From Adenophora triphylla var. japonica (lineage: Eukaryota; Streptophyta; Magnoliopsida; Asterales; Campanulaceae), in assembly GCA_022495995.1 (NCBI GenBank), contig JAFEMH010007002.1, positions 41,637 to 105,636 on the forward strand: DNA of 64,000 nucleotides, read 5' to 3'. Positions 9,358 through 21,932 of this stretch are shown here, one piece after another (positions within the stretch are counted from its first letter, which is position 1; every line of letters starts with the position of its first letter). The position numbers and the translations under genes were made by a program. The notes under the pieces were generated by a model. The model made no database searches, was not told the DNA's origin, and saw only the letters and a list, made by a program, of their open reading frames with translations.

Positions 9358-12121
9358 CGCGAGCACCCCAACCCGGACCTATCTCGTATCCCGAGCTTGA
9401 GGAGCCCAAACTAAGAAATCTCATTTTCCATTTTTCAAAAATCTTTTTAATTTGCCTTTACAAGGAAACCAATTCTAAATTTTCCCATAAACAAAATCAA
9501 ATATAATATCTCCATTTGGAGGGATTTAAACAAATACCTTAAAAACCATACTTCATTAATTACATTGAAAACCCTAATTAGCATTGTTTAACAAAAGAGT
9601 TTTCATTACAAATTATGAAAGAGTAATAATTAAATATGACTCCCTACAACCCCCACATATACCTATCCTGACAAATCCTAAAAGCAATCCACAATCGTCT
9701 CCCGGCCTCACCGGTTCAGTCACCTGTCTCAAAGATAATCTAAAGCAGTAAAAGGGAAGGGGTGAGAATAAATCTCAATGAGCTATTATGAATGCAGCAA
9801 GATGCCAATCAAAGTGCAACACATAGCATGGTAGCACATAACACATTATGAAAGCGGTAAACACCTTACGTTACCTCATTTTACCTTTCCCGTCTGAACA
9901 ATAAGTCGTACAACGTGGGAGTAAAACTCCTCTCTTTGGTGAATTGCCTCCAAAGACATTCACCTCTTATAGGACTCATACTCCAGAGATCCATATAAGA
10001 AAAGATACCTATATCGAGTATCCAACAACAATGTCGCTAACTGTAAAGCTTTAGGCTTAATACGTAAGCATTCCCCTAATCACCAATCGCAGCGGTATGT
10101 AAAGGCTCCTTATTGCTCAATACAAGAGGCCAGCTTGCCCCACTCGCGGCCACGCAGGGGAAGGATCACCGGTATGATGAACCTTCAATCACTTATAGAA
10201 CAAATCAATAATTGATTGAATTTCATCATACCCACCCGAATATAAACACACTCAAGCACATAATAGATACTTGAAATAAATCCACAAAAAGGGATAATAA
10301 TATAACAACATGGTAAAATATACTCATGCTAATCAATACCATAGTGCAACAATTCATTTAATACACTATGCATAATATCATCAATAAATATGAATGATAA
10401 CAAATAAATCCACCAATGGGATAACCATGCAACCACAAAATAAGCATATCCACACACTGGGATAACATAACAACTTGTCAAATAATCCACACTTGGGATG
10501 CACATAACAACTTGCCAAATAATCCATACTTAGGATATTAAGGTAACCATATAATCAATAATTTCACAACTTAGAATAACAATGCCACAAGGTGATACAT
10601 ACCCATTACCAATTAGTTCAATAGTGAAACCTATGGCTTCTACACCATTGCAACTATTCACCAAAGATAAAGAGTAAGTGAGGCTACTATATATCATAAA
10701 CCATTCTTACATAGTCATTATACAACCTCGAATAACCTTAATTAAAGTTCAAGATCTATTTCCCAAGTTGAAACTATTTTGGTGAAGTACTAATCAAACT
10801 TAACAATTGTTTTCTGGACGATGATCCATATTACAAGGTCCCGATAGAGATTCAAATTAAATTATTAAGTTGTAGTCACAATGCTTAAGTGGCCCAAGTT
10901 CTACTTTAATCTAAGTTGAGAAGGTTTGATTCATATCCGAAAGTGATTAGGTTCCATTAATTTATAGTGGTTAGGATTCATGCCACTAGGTTGTTGTCAA
11001 AAATCGCAAGAACGGAACTGGGAAAGTTCGGCAACATGGGCGACCGCCCAAGATGACTTGGGCGACCGCCAAGAAGGAAAAATAAGCACTCAGCCATCGG
11101 GCCACGGGCGGCCGCTCAAGCCCCCTACGGGCGACCGCCTAAGTGGCGATTCAGCCCTTGCCCAATTCTAATCCCTTTTTACTTACATTCTTTTCCTTTT
11201 AACACCCTTTTCCATGAACACCTAAATGGTTTCTAACTTTTCAATCCTCCACTTAAATCATCCAAACCCAAAATAGTATAGACTTAGATTATTTACTACT
11301 TAAGTTCCCACCCATTTCATCATCTTATTTCAAGCTAAAAATCTTCTAATCTAACTCCATCCATTTAACTACCTCATTCCAAGTTTGAACTTCTTACTTT
11401 AATTAAACCCATTTGCTTACCCTCTTGACCCACTTTCTTAACCAACAACAACATTCTAAAGCATTTACTAAATTCCTCAACTCCAAGAAGGTTTCTAAGC
11501 ATCAATCAACCATTTCAACAATAAGAACAACATTTAATAGTTTATGAACATCACATAGAAGGGAAAATCATAATAACTCACTTAGCAATTATGAAGTGGA
11601 TTAAAGATCTTCTTAGCTCAAAGTGTTCCTCTTGACTCCACGAATCCAAAAGTACACCCGGATCTTCAAATGGAGAAGGTTTGGATTAACTACCATTTTT
11701 GGAAGAAATATATTGGAAGGAGGTTTCCATGGGAAGAAGGTTGAGGAAGAAGAAGGAAAATGATGGAGAATGGAGGAGTATGGAAGAGTATGGGGAGGGA
11801 TAAAGGGAGTATGGGGAGGTTTGACAAATAAAGAAAAGGATGAGGGAAATAAGGGGAGGGTATGGTCCCCCCATCCCTTCTTTTTTTAAAAAATATCTTT
11901 TTCAATCATACTTCTCCTACACAAGGAAGTATACTACCCACATTTTATTTATTTTGTCCATTTCTATTATTATACCCTTCCCAAGAATATTATTTATTTC
12001 TCAATCATTTCATTTTAATATTAAGAAATCAAAGATATAAATTAAACACATAATATTAAAAATAATATTAAAAGCACATTTCATGATACTAAAATAGGTG
12101 CCTAGGTTTAGGGTCGTTACA
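9358..12121 (-). repeat. 5' LTR of the gag-only gypsy element
   Basis: Right-hand copy (2764 bp), collinear with 3481-6257. Its inner end is mutated from TG to CG. Most differences from the partner LTR cluster at CAG/CTG sites and in short GC-rich runs, while long AT-rich stretches are almost unchanged. Confidence 0.93.
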
Positions 12122-14345
12122 CCGTATAACACTTTCTTGAGCCTACAAACATGGTTAGGAAATTCCTTTGACTGGAAACCTTGGGGCTGATTCATAAAGA
12201 CTTCTCTATCTAGCGCCCCATAGAGAAAAGCATTTTTCACATCAAGCTGCCATAACTTCCTGCCCTTATGTGCAGCCAATGAGACAATAGTTCGAACCGT
12301 TGTCATCTTCGCGACTGGGCTGAATGTTTCTTTGTAGTCTAACCCATAATGTTGTGAAAAACCTCAAGCAACCAGCATTGCTTTATAGCGCTCCACCGAC
12401 CGTCAATCCTTTTCTTCAGCTTGTAGACCCATTTACATGTAACCGACTGAATATATTTTGGCTTTGGCACTAGCTCCCAAGTATTGTTCTTTATCAATGC
12501 TGAAATTTCCTCGTGCATTGCCGTAACCCAATTTTTGTTTCCTGTGGTTTCCTCAAACCTTGAGGTTCTTGAAAATCGAAGGGTCCTGTGAGTAAACATT
12601 GTGTCACAGTACATTGATTTGCATGAACATCATAATCTTTTTGCCACACCGGAGCCCTTCTCTCTCTACTAGATCTTCTAAGAGCTGGAGTAGAGGCATC
12701 AACACTGTCTAAACTTGGTTGTTCTAACTCGTCATGTGCAGAATCATCGCTCCCCCTTCCTCCAGAATCACCATTATGTGGCAGCAAGGTTTGGAGATCT
12801 TCTATACTACTTGATAATTCATCACCATTCTCAAGTAATCTACCTGTTATCTTTAGGCATTCAAAATAAGTGGTAACTTCATCGAATACTACATCTCGAG
12901 AAGTAGTAAACTTTTTAGTCTTGGGATCCATACACCTCCAACCTTTTCGATGCTCATCATAGCCCACAAATATACATCTTTTCGCCTTTGGATCCAACTT
13001 TGTTCTGTCACTTTTGGGAATATGAACAAAACAAGTTGAACCAAAAACACGCAAGTGACTCACATTTGGCTTTATATTAACCAAAAGTTCAAATGGAGAC
13101 TTGCCATTACCTTGCCACGGAGGTAGTCGATTTACCACGTAACTTGAGCACTTCATCGCTTCAGCCCAAAGTTGTCGAGGAAGATTTTTGTCATGAATCC
13201 AAGACAAGCTTACTTCTGCTAGGTGTGCAAGCTTTCGTTCAGCAACGCCGTTTTGCTGAGGCGTTTTTCTACAAGTCATCTGCCTTTTAATTCCATTGTC
13301 ATCACAAAACTTCAAAAACTCACCATCCAGATACTCCGTCCCATTATCTGTCCTTAAGCATATGATCTTGAAGCCAAGCTGCTTCTCAACACGGATTTTG
13401 AATTCAACAAACGTTGCAAAAGCATCGCTCTTTTGCTTCAAGAAATACACCCATGAGAACCTGGAGAAGTCATCAACAAATATCATCATATAATGATAAC
13501 TACTATAACTTGCTGTCTTCGCTGGCCCCATCAAATCAGAATGAACTAGCTCCAATGGCGTTGCTCTCCGGTTCTTTGACTTCTTGAATGGAAGACACTT
13601 GCATTTCCCAAATTGACAACCTTGGCAAACCAATTGTGAAGGTATGCTGGTAAAGCTAGGCAGCCCATCAACCAGCTGCTTAGAAGAAATTTCTTTCAAT
13701 TTCTTATAGCCAACGTGTCCCAACCTGGAATGCCAAAGAGCTGGATTATTATTTTGACCTATTCTTTCAACATATGCCTCAGTTGCAGACAACACAAATA
13801 AGTTAGATTTCTTCTTCCCACTATAAATAACATCACCAATATTTTCCTTCACATCCCCTAACACCTTAACATCATTAGGCCCAAAAAGAACATACTTTCC
13901 AGAATCAGTAATTTGAGAAACTGAAACTAGATTTTTGCATACTCCAGGAACATGATAAACACTATTTAAAACAATGTTATCGATTGAATCAGTTACCTTG
14001 ACATTTACACACCCTTCTTTCGCAACCGGATGGACGGAGTTGTCTGCTGTAACAATTACCCGTTTCCCTCGATGATCTTGAGTTTTAGAGAGCAGCGAAC
14101 CATTTCCAGTGAGATGATGGGTGCAACCAGAATCAAATATCCAGTTTGTCTTGTAGTCAATAGAGGCATTAACATCATGAACGTCAACTACTTCATTTGA
14201 AAAACAATTTTCCCAATCAACTCTCTCATCGCAGTCTCCATCCTTCTTCGTGCTTAAGTTTCCGTCTTCAATTTTTACGCGACAAAACTTTTTGATGTGC
14301 CCAATCTGCTTACATCTGTAACACTTCTTTTGCTTGTACCCCCCT
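12122..14345 (-). pseudogene. Ty1-copia gag end, protease, integrase and N-terminal RT
   Basis: This is the upstream part of the copia polyprotein whose 3' half is at 2365-3480. From 14343 one long open frame contains, in order, a CCHC knuckle (CYRCKQIGHIKKFC), the protease site WIFDSGCTHHLTG, the pre-integrase motif HSRLGHVG and integrase with DLMGP, DDFSR, RTDNGTE and PQQNGVAERK. A frameshift near 12560 leads into the RT start (KNNTWELVP, TCKWVYKLK). A second shift near 12400 and a TGA at 12364-12366 (where VARGFSQ is expected) follow before ETFSPVAKMTTVR and LDVKNAFLYG. The frame then breaks at the gypsy insertion. The 5' LTR and most of gag are missing beyond 14345. Confidence 0.95.
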
Positions 14346-15340
14346 TCTTTTGCATCTAAAACCCATTTTCATGTATCCTTTGCATCAAAGATCATATTTT
14401 TATCATCAAATTAGCATCCTTTGCATATTAAATACTATTTTTCTCATAAAAATGCATCATTTGCATAAAAATCATGTCCTTAATTAAAAAGCATCTTTTG
14501 CAACCCAAAATGTCATCTTTTCACTAAAAATGTCATTTTTACATGCATTCCCCCATGTTCCCATTAGCAACCTTCGGAACGGACCGGTGTAAAGATCCTA
14601 TCTTTACATCGTTTCTTCCATTAAAGGTGCCACAATCTCTTTAGAAAGGGATAAACCTTGAACCTATATCTCCGATTATCACTTAAGACGAGCATGAAGC
14701 ATCTATATAAGCTCAATCGTCTTAAGGTGTAGGATTGATGGGCTAAGGTCACTCCTTTCCTAAAGAACCTCATTTTGGACTATAGAAGAGAGTCATTCTC
14801 TCGATCACGCAAGACCCGAGGTCAAAAAGCGATGATCACAAGTCCAAGATGAGGACGGGATCAAAGTCCCGAACACATAAAAATCCAAGGAATCCCGAGC
14901 GACAACCAACTAAATGGTTTGTACGTCCAGAAGACAACTTGGGACATTCCCCTCCCCCCATATCTTTTCAAACACACGCACACAAGAAAGCACGCAAGCA
15001 AGCACGATAAACAGAATCTAGGGAGACTTGCTATGGCAAGGCACCTTGGGTGAACGACGCATGTCTCATGTCGTATGTCTCATGTTGAATGTTGAATGAC
15101 GCATGTCTCATGTCGTATGTCTCATGTCTCATGTTGAATGTCGCATGTCTCATGTTGAATGTCGCATGTTGGTTGTCGCATGTTGCATCTCGCATCTTGG
15201 TTCTCTCAGCATGTTGATGTCTCCAGGTGAGGACCATGCCACTTGTCAAGTTTCTGATCTTGATCTTATCCAAACGGCATCTCTTGAGAGATATCCCTTC
15301 AATGATTGCGTGACACGTGTCAAGTAAAGATGATAATGTT
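14346..15340. other. Unassigned repetitive-looking non-coding DNA truncating the copia 5' end
   Basis: No gene is seen. 14350-14530 holds degenerate repeats of a CATCTTTTGCAT-like motif. 14560-15050 looks LTR- or leader-like but has no identifiable termini. The copia gag sequence stops near 14345, so this may be another insertion or a deletion joint. Confidence 0.4.
15056..15200. repeat. Short-period tandem repeat (CATGTCTCATGTTGAATGTCG type)
   Basis: Interleaved units of ATGTCTC, ATGTTGA and ATGTCGT/C are repeated more than a dozen times. Opposite-strand ORFs through it are repeat artefacts. Confidence 0.85.
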
Positions 15341-17657
15341 CTTCACTTACTTGAATATATATACTCCCCCCCTCCATTTGTATGGTATGTTTTTAGGATA
15401 TAAGCTCTCTCTTCTCTCTCTCTAGAAAATAATGTCTTATGTTTATAAATGAAATGTTATGAATTTGATTGATGATTCTCACGTCGAAGGATTTTGGGGG
15501 GAAAGGCCCCCCACCCCTAACGGTGTCTTGTCTTATAGGTCCCACATTACGTCGGACCCGAGGAGCGTTCATCCAGATCGTACATCTTTGCTACTCTCGA
15601 TCAGTCCTGTGCAACCATTTTGGCCAGGCAACATCAAGCATCTTTTTTTAAAAAAAACCTATTTTAACGATTAGGTTGATTACACAAATTTGATATTCAT
15701 CAAACTATTCGGTTAGTATCCCCAACTATATTTTGCATTCTCTTCAACGAAAATATCACATTGTCCCCTATTTTTCATTTTAGGTTAAATACATCATTCG
15801 TTCAATATATTATAATAGTAATACTTGATTTTTTGATTTTTTTCAATAAAAACCTTTTTTAAAAGAAAAATGTTTTTCATGTGGTTAGCATGATAACTTA
15901 TTTAACTTAGAATCTATGGCACTATGAATGTCGAGATGGGTTATCACATTACTATGGATGGTGACTGGCGACTGACAGTCACCAATGAGAGGAATATGAA
16001 AACATATGTTGATCCTCTTCAGAACAAAAAAAAAAAAACATTTTTTTTTTCTGAACTCATCATCTCTTTCGTACACGTGGCCAAAATAGCCCATTTGCTA
16101 AACAAAGGTTACAGTACTTCATCTCTACGTTGACATAATTATTTTCCTTCCGTTCCATAAAGATACCCCTTTTTATTATTTTTGTTTATCCTAGAAAAAT
16201 GGTCTCAATGATGGATCTCCTAAATTATTGCAAAAATATGAACATGGGGCACCTTATATTCCGCCATATCATCATGTTAACATCAGGTCAATAAATGCTT
16301 CAAATTAATGACACCTAAAACTTAATTAAGAATTCATTATATTTTTTAAAATTGATCCAACCTCATTCCAAAATTTCCAACAATATTTGAACGCTGCAAC
16401 ACTCGATCGCATGGTCACTTCCCCTTTTTCGATGTTTTTGTTAAATTGTTGAATAAATCGTGTTGTCTTATTTCTCGTTCTACTTTATAAGCTTCCTTTC
16501 CATTTGTTAAGAGTCTTTTGACTTCTCAATTTTGTTGAAAGTTTTTGTTTTAGATCTCTTTAATGGAAATCTTTGTCTCCTCCCCTTTGTTGTAAGTCTT
16601 TGCCTTCTCTCCGGTATATATTCCGGTATATATTGAGAGCATTAGAAAATTTATCTGGTTGCAATGCTTGAATTGTTTGGTTGCGCATTTACTGCCGACT
16701 CAAATACGTCACTTTATCATGTGATGACGTCATAAAAATCAGCCCCCCGGGGTGGCAAAAGTAGCGGAAACACGTCGGCACCTCAGGAAGAATCTGCAAA
16801 ATAGCACCGTTAGGGGTGCGGGGGGTTGCTCCGGTATAACCCTCGGGCGTAAGAATCAGTCTATGTTTTGTGTATAAAACTGTATATGGAAGCTCTTTCT
16901 AGAGAGAAAGAGCTGTGGAGAGAGAGTGTTTGTGTGTGTATAATGAGAGAGAATGAGACTTACCTTTGCTTTGGAGGGTTATAGTATATATAGAGTGAGA
17001 GAGTGCTAATGTGGCATTTTATGAGGGATTTCAATGTAAATATTTGATATATGTATATATGGGATATATTTGATTGTATGGGACGGTATAAATGTGTATG
17101 TATAAATATACCGAAAAGTCAGGGCTCATCATCATATTTCTAAAGTCAAATTCTTATCGTGTGGGGGTTTACTAAAGGAAAGTGTTGAGCCGTATCCAAG
17201 TTTTACTTGTAGAAGCATTTGAGCATCACAAATTATAGTTTACAAAGACATCTATTGAAGATTTGGTTTGGGGGTTGACCGTCGCTATTCGATATGTGTT
17301 AGGTTATGTATGTTTAGATCTTAATTGCAATTATTATATTTCGGACGAGCTTTCGATATTTGTGAAGCACTTATCTTTTGAAATTTATTAATGCAATTAT
17401 ACGTTGCTAAAAAAAATAAAAAAAAATAAAATTGCTCCGTTAAATCGACAACTCAATGCCAAAAAATAAATAAAAATGATATAGGCAAATCGCTAGCAGC
17501 TGTTGGAGCTAGATTTATTTTAATAATGATCAGATAATGATGCAAATTTGACTTTAAAAAATAAGCAAATAAACAATAAACACTTTAAACGTACGCCTAG
17601 TACATGTTCAATTAGGTCTAAAAATAGTTCTAGCGCAATTTCATTTACTATAACATG
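15341..17657. other. Non-coding DNA with a spaced inverted repeat
   Basis: No coding region is recognised. CCCCCC-A-CCCCTAACGGTG at 15507-15525 is inverted at 16805-16825 with one extra base. 16860-17000 has a GA/CT-rich leader-like segment with a minus-strand TATA-like box near 16980-16996. Poly-A/T runs occur at 16026-16050. Confidence 0.45.
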
Positions 17658-17659
17658 TA

Positions 17660-17947
17660 CTCCCTCCCTGCGTTACACCTAATTTTGAATTTTCTCTCAC
17701 GACACGAAATTATGAAATATTGTTATAATAAGAGTAGAAAGAACGAGTGAAGGAGGTGTTTTGACTATAAAAAGTAAAATATTAGAGATAATAAGTGAGA
17801 GCAATATTAAGGAAATTGTTTTTGTTAGTATAACAATTGAATCTCATTGAATATAAAACTAATATAAATTTATCATTTTAGGATGTATTAAGTCGAGTGA
17901 GATGTCCAAAATGACAAATTATCCTAAGTCAGATGCGATTGAGGGAG
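17660..17947. mobile_element. Degenerate Stowaway-type MITE
   Basis: The ends CTCCCTCCCTGCG and its imperfect complement (CGATTGAGGGAG) are flanked by TA at 17658-17659 and 17948-17949. The element is 288 bp and older than the other copies, judging by terminus divergence. Confidence 0.75.
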
Positions 17948-17949
17948 TA

Positions 17950-18280
17950 TATATACAAATAAGTAAAGCTTATTTATTAAAAAATTTACAAATCACTTGT
18001 GACATATATTATTATTATTATGGGATGAGAATTATGGAGTAACTATTATCAAAAGCTTATCTTTTCAGTTAGGTAGCAAAATGTAGTGGAAATTTACTGG
18101 AAGAATCTTTGAGATTTTTTTATTGATCAAAAAGACCTTTTTTTTTTTTTTAACATACCAAACACAAATATAGAGATGTTCTAAAACAAGTTGAAAACAA
18201 CTTTTTGGGCTTTACATAAATGGTTAGGTATTTGCACCTACTTAACCAAAGTATTTTCTCCTAGGTAATTCAATTTTTTA
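17950..18280. other. AT-rich non-coding DNA
   Basis: I see nothing identifiable here apart from a poly-T run at 18138-18151. Confidence 0.5.
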
Positions 18281-19034
18281 GGGGGAAAATATCAAAAAAA
18301 ACCCTTTAAAAAATTTTCATATCCAAAAAGTTCTAAAAATAATTATTCAATCTAAAAAGTCATAAAATTAAATTTTCAAAACCAAAAAGTCCAAAAATTA
18401 ACTATTTAACGAATGTCGTTATGCTTGAAACTTTTATAAAGATGAAAATTTGTTTTATAAGAATAGTGAGTTGTTAGCTGCGCTTCTGAATCTTATATTG
18501 CAAGGCTTTATTATATTTAGAAATAATAAAAACATAATAATTAAAAAAATATTATTATAAAAAGTAAAATAATAAGATAAATTCTTAATCCCATGTACAA
18601 TAATAATTAGAAAAGCAATTACATTGTCTTATTAAATTTAATTGTTATAAATTATAATTATAAAAATTTAAAATATATAATTATAGTAATCATGAATTAT
18701 TTTCCCTATATCATCACTATCAACATTATTTTAAATTATTACTTACTTTTTTTTTACAATTATATTAATAATAATAGTAATATAATTATTTGTGAATTAT
18801 TATTACTATTATTATTCAAGATGTATTAATTTTATTTTTGTAAAACTCATAATTGAAAAGAAAATCAAGTTTTCATCATTTTAAATTATTAAATTAATGA
18901 ATCAGTTAAATCGTTAAATTTTGAACTTTTTGATATTGAAAATCTAGTTTCAGGTTTTTTTTTTTTTATAGAATAATTATTTGTAGGGTATTTTGAATTT
19001 GAATTTTTTAAAATGGACTTTTTGGTATTTTTCC
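18281..19034. mobile_element. Possible Mutator-like MITE
   Basis: The ends are imperfect inverted repeats about 40 bp long (GGGGGAAAATATCAAAAA at left; complement GGGAAAAATACCAAAAAG at right). The 9-bp flanks AATTTTTTA and ATCTTTTTA agree at seven positions, which fits a decayed Mutator-type target duplication. The interior is very AT-rich and non-coding. Confidence 0.4.
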
Positions 19035-20343
19035 CATCTTTTTAATAGAAATGTTTTCTTTACCTTAGTGGGATGAGTCTCCAACTCTCCATCAGTCACA
19101 TAAGGGCTCATTTTTGGCTTTGTTAGTTCTTTTTTTTTTTTTTTTTTAATTTTTTAAATTTTATAGTGCGACGACCTCAAATTATTTTGAGATTAAAAAT
19201 TTATTATTGCTGTTGTTATTGGTTAAAAAAAAGTGTCAGTCAAAAAGTTAAGCTAACCATTGTCTTTATTTAAAAGTTAAATAAAAAGCACGGGAAATAA
19301 TGGAGGAATCCTCTTTTGTTTGCGATATCAACCCTCTATTTTTTCTTTATATTTAGAATCTCCTTTCAAATCGAAATTCCACTATTTATATTATTATTTT
19401 TTTATTTTTATTTTTTTGCATAAGTTGCTTTGACGTTAGCTCCTCCGATTAAAGCCGCTCAAATCATTTCCTCCCTTTTTTTTTAACCAAACGACACATA
19501 ATTGCATTAATAAAATATAATAAGACGGCACTCCACAACTGTCGGGGACTCTTCTAAAATATAATGATTGCAATTAAGATTTACGCATATATAATGATTG
19601 CAATTAAGATTTACGCATAAATAGCCTAGCACATCTCGAGTAGCTATGGTTAAATCCAATGTCCTCGGGAACTATAACTTGTGATAGCTAAATGCCTCTC
19701 CAAATAAAATTTGGACACAACTCAATATAGGCTTTTAGTAAACCCTCGAATAGTAAGAAATTGGCTTTGAAAACAAGACAAAGTGATGCATTTGAGTCGA
19801 CAATGAAATGAATGCGCAATCAAACATCTCAAGTATTGGACCAAGAAAAAACATTAATATAATTCTAAGATTCTCATACTGAGAAATGGAAGAAGATGAG
19901 GAAATGGAAGAAAATAAAAACAAATGATAACAACAAAAAACAAATATAGAAATTAATTCCTAATTTTTCATTTATTAATTAAAAATTTGACAATTAATAA
20001 ATGCAAAATTGAAATTTTACAAATCAATCAAACAAAAAAAAAAGGAGAAATGGAAGAAAATAAAAGCAATGAAATACTGAGACAAAACTTGATGATGGCA
20101 ACATAATCCCAAAGCCCGCGGACTGCCCGTCTGAAGCCTTACCCATTTCTCTTATGTGCCAACCCAGCCTGCGGGTTATGAGTCGGGCTTGGACTGTCGG
20201 CCTGGGTTGGCGCGTAATCCACCGATCCGACCCTTCTTTATTTTGCAATTTTCAATGCAAATGGCGTCCCTGAAATTATAGTCCCAGACGTATTTCTGTT
20301 ATTTTATTGTGATTTATCTTAAGAAAAATGAATTTCTAAAAGA
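19035..20343. other. AT-rich non-coding DNA
   Basis: No supported gene. It includes poly-T runs and the 30-bp duplication listed separately. Short ORFs near 19735 and 20024 on the minus strand have no recognisable features. Confidence 0.5.
19559..19618. repeat. Perfect 30-bp tandem duplication
   Basis: Two identical 30-bp units, 19559-19588 and 19589-19618, lie head to tail. Confidence 0.95.
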
Positions 20344-20558
20344 GGTGGTCTCCCGTGAGAATAAGTGGATCCGTCTTATGCATGAGACGGGTCGACTCAT
20401 GACCCTGAGGCATGATCCGCCACGTGACAGCCTCTTATAAGGCCAATTTTTTTTTTCTCCAGGACCCATGGGTCCGACCCTGACACGTGGCAGCCTCTCA
20501 TATGCCCAATTTTTAATTTTATTTTTTTTGCTTTTTGCTTTTTTTTTTAGTTTTTATA

Positions 20559-20789
20559 CTCCCTCCGTCCCTAAATGTTTGTCCCATTTCCCCTTTTCCT
20601 TTGTCCCAAAAAGTTAGTCTCATTTCCAAAATTAAAGCTTCAAAATCACTAAATTTTCAAAACTTGTAACATTTATATTATCAATAATTTTCAAAGCGTT
20701 CGTAAAAATAACTAAAATTAAAGCTTCAAAATCACTAAATTAAAATGTTTGAAAAGTCAAATGAGACAAACATTTAGGGACGGAGGGAG
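20559..20789. mobile_element. Stowaway-type MITE
   Basis: Near-perfect ends CTCCCTCCGTCCCTAAATG and its complement are flanked by TA at 20557-20558 and 20790-20791. The element is 231 bp, inserted into the fold-back element, and related to 22239-22473. Confidence 0.93.
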
Positions 20790-21340
20790 TATTATTTTTT
20801 CGGCTTTTCAGTGGTTTAGAAAAAGTAATAGTTACCATCTCTTAATATAATGACTGTATACATATAAAGTAACATTGTTTATAAGTAAACGTAATACCTG
20901 TTTTAAAAAAACAAAAGCTCGTTTTCACCCAATTTTTTAAATGTAATACAAACTATATGTATTATATTTGAAATGCAATAACTTATGTATATGATTGTAA
21001 TAGTTTATACAAGTAAATGTAACACTTTGATAGATGAAATTGTAACATATTTCTATAGATAATATAATACTTTTACATGTATTATGATAAATTTGAACTC
21101 ATTGTAATTTATTGTTTGAAAACATATATATATCTATACATATGTTTTACAATTATGTACAAATACTATTACATATAAATAACACGTTTGTTACATATTA
21201 GTTATAATAAGTATTACTTTTGCCAAACGAAGAAAACATAGGGAAAAACACTATTACTTTTCTGTATATACTTGTATTACTTTAATGTATACAAACTATT
21301 ACTTTATATGCATACAATTATTACATTATGTTATAGTAAC

Positions 21341-21932
21341 CAGTGTTCTAAAAATCGGGCTAGGTGGCCGCCTAGGCGGGGCCTAGGCGCTAGGCGGGGC
21401 CCAGGCGCCACGACTTTTCTCTAGGCGGTCAATTAGGCGTTAGGCGGTCTAGGCGGTCCTAGGCGGTCCTAGGCGTTCTAGGCGGTCTAGGCGGACCAGG
21501 CGGTCTGGGCGGATTTAGGTGGGCCTAGGCGGATTTAGGCGGGCCTAGGCGGATCTAGGCGGGCCTAGGCGGTCTAAGTAATATTTTTTTTTTTTTTAAT
21601 TTTTTTAATTTTTTTTTAATTTTTTTTTACCCTTAAATGACGTCGTTTTATAAGGATTGAAAATAAAAACAAATAATACATGGTTGAATTTGACTTAACC
21701 TTAGTTTATGTTGTGGATGATGGAATACATTTATAATTTTCATATGCTCTATAACCTTGTGTCAAAATTCTAGGCCCTGCCTATGGAATATATATTTGAA
21801 TTTGTCACTATGTATTATGTATGGACAGAAACTATGGAATATATATAAAATTCGCGGTCCCGCCTAGGCCCCGCCTCGGCGCTAGGCCCGGCCTCGCCGC
21901 CTAGGAGCCGCCTAGCGATTTTTAGAACCTTG
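21341..21932. mobile_element. hAT-type MITE with internal CTAGGCGG repeats
   Basis: The terminal inverted repeats are CAGTGTTCTAAAAATCG and the complement of CAAGGTTCTAAAAATCG. A perfect 8-bp target duplication ATAGTAAC flanks it at 21333-21340 and 21933-21940, which is diagnostic of hAT elements. The 592-bp element carries about a dozen variants of CTAGGCGG/CTAGGCGC near its left end and complementary CCGCCTAGG-type motifs near its right end, so it can fold on itself. There is no transposase. Confidence 0.93.

Larger units (their letters stand above)
3481..12121 (-). mobile_element. Complete non-autonomous Ty3-gypsy element with gag only (TR-GAG type)
   Basis: The element is bounded by TGTGAGCACC at the left and GTTACA at the right. 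It is flanked by the 5-bp target duplication CCGTA (3476-3480 and 12122-12126), which lies within the split copia RT codons. It comprises two 2.77-kb LTRs, a primer site and purine tract in the right places for minus-strand transcription, a gag gene, and about 1.75 kb of interior without any protease, RT, RNase H or integrase. The LTRs are nearly identical, so the insertion is recent relative to the copia host. Gag-only LTR elements are known in plants as TR-GAGs. LTR sequence and gag type suggest derivation from a chromovirus of the Tekay/Del kind (inference). Confidence 0.9.

Noticed and set aside
16141..16195. Possible further Stowaway end (CCTTCCGTTCCATAAAG)
   Set aside because: No matching opposite terminus or TA duplication was found.
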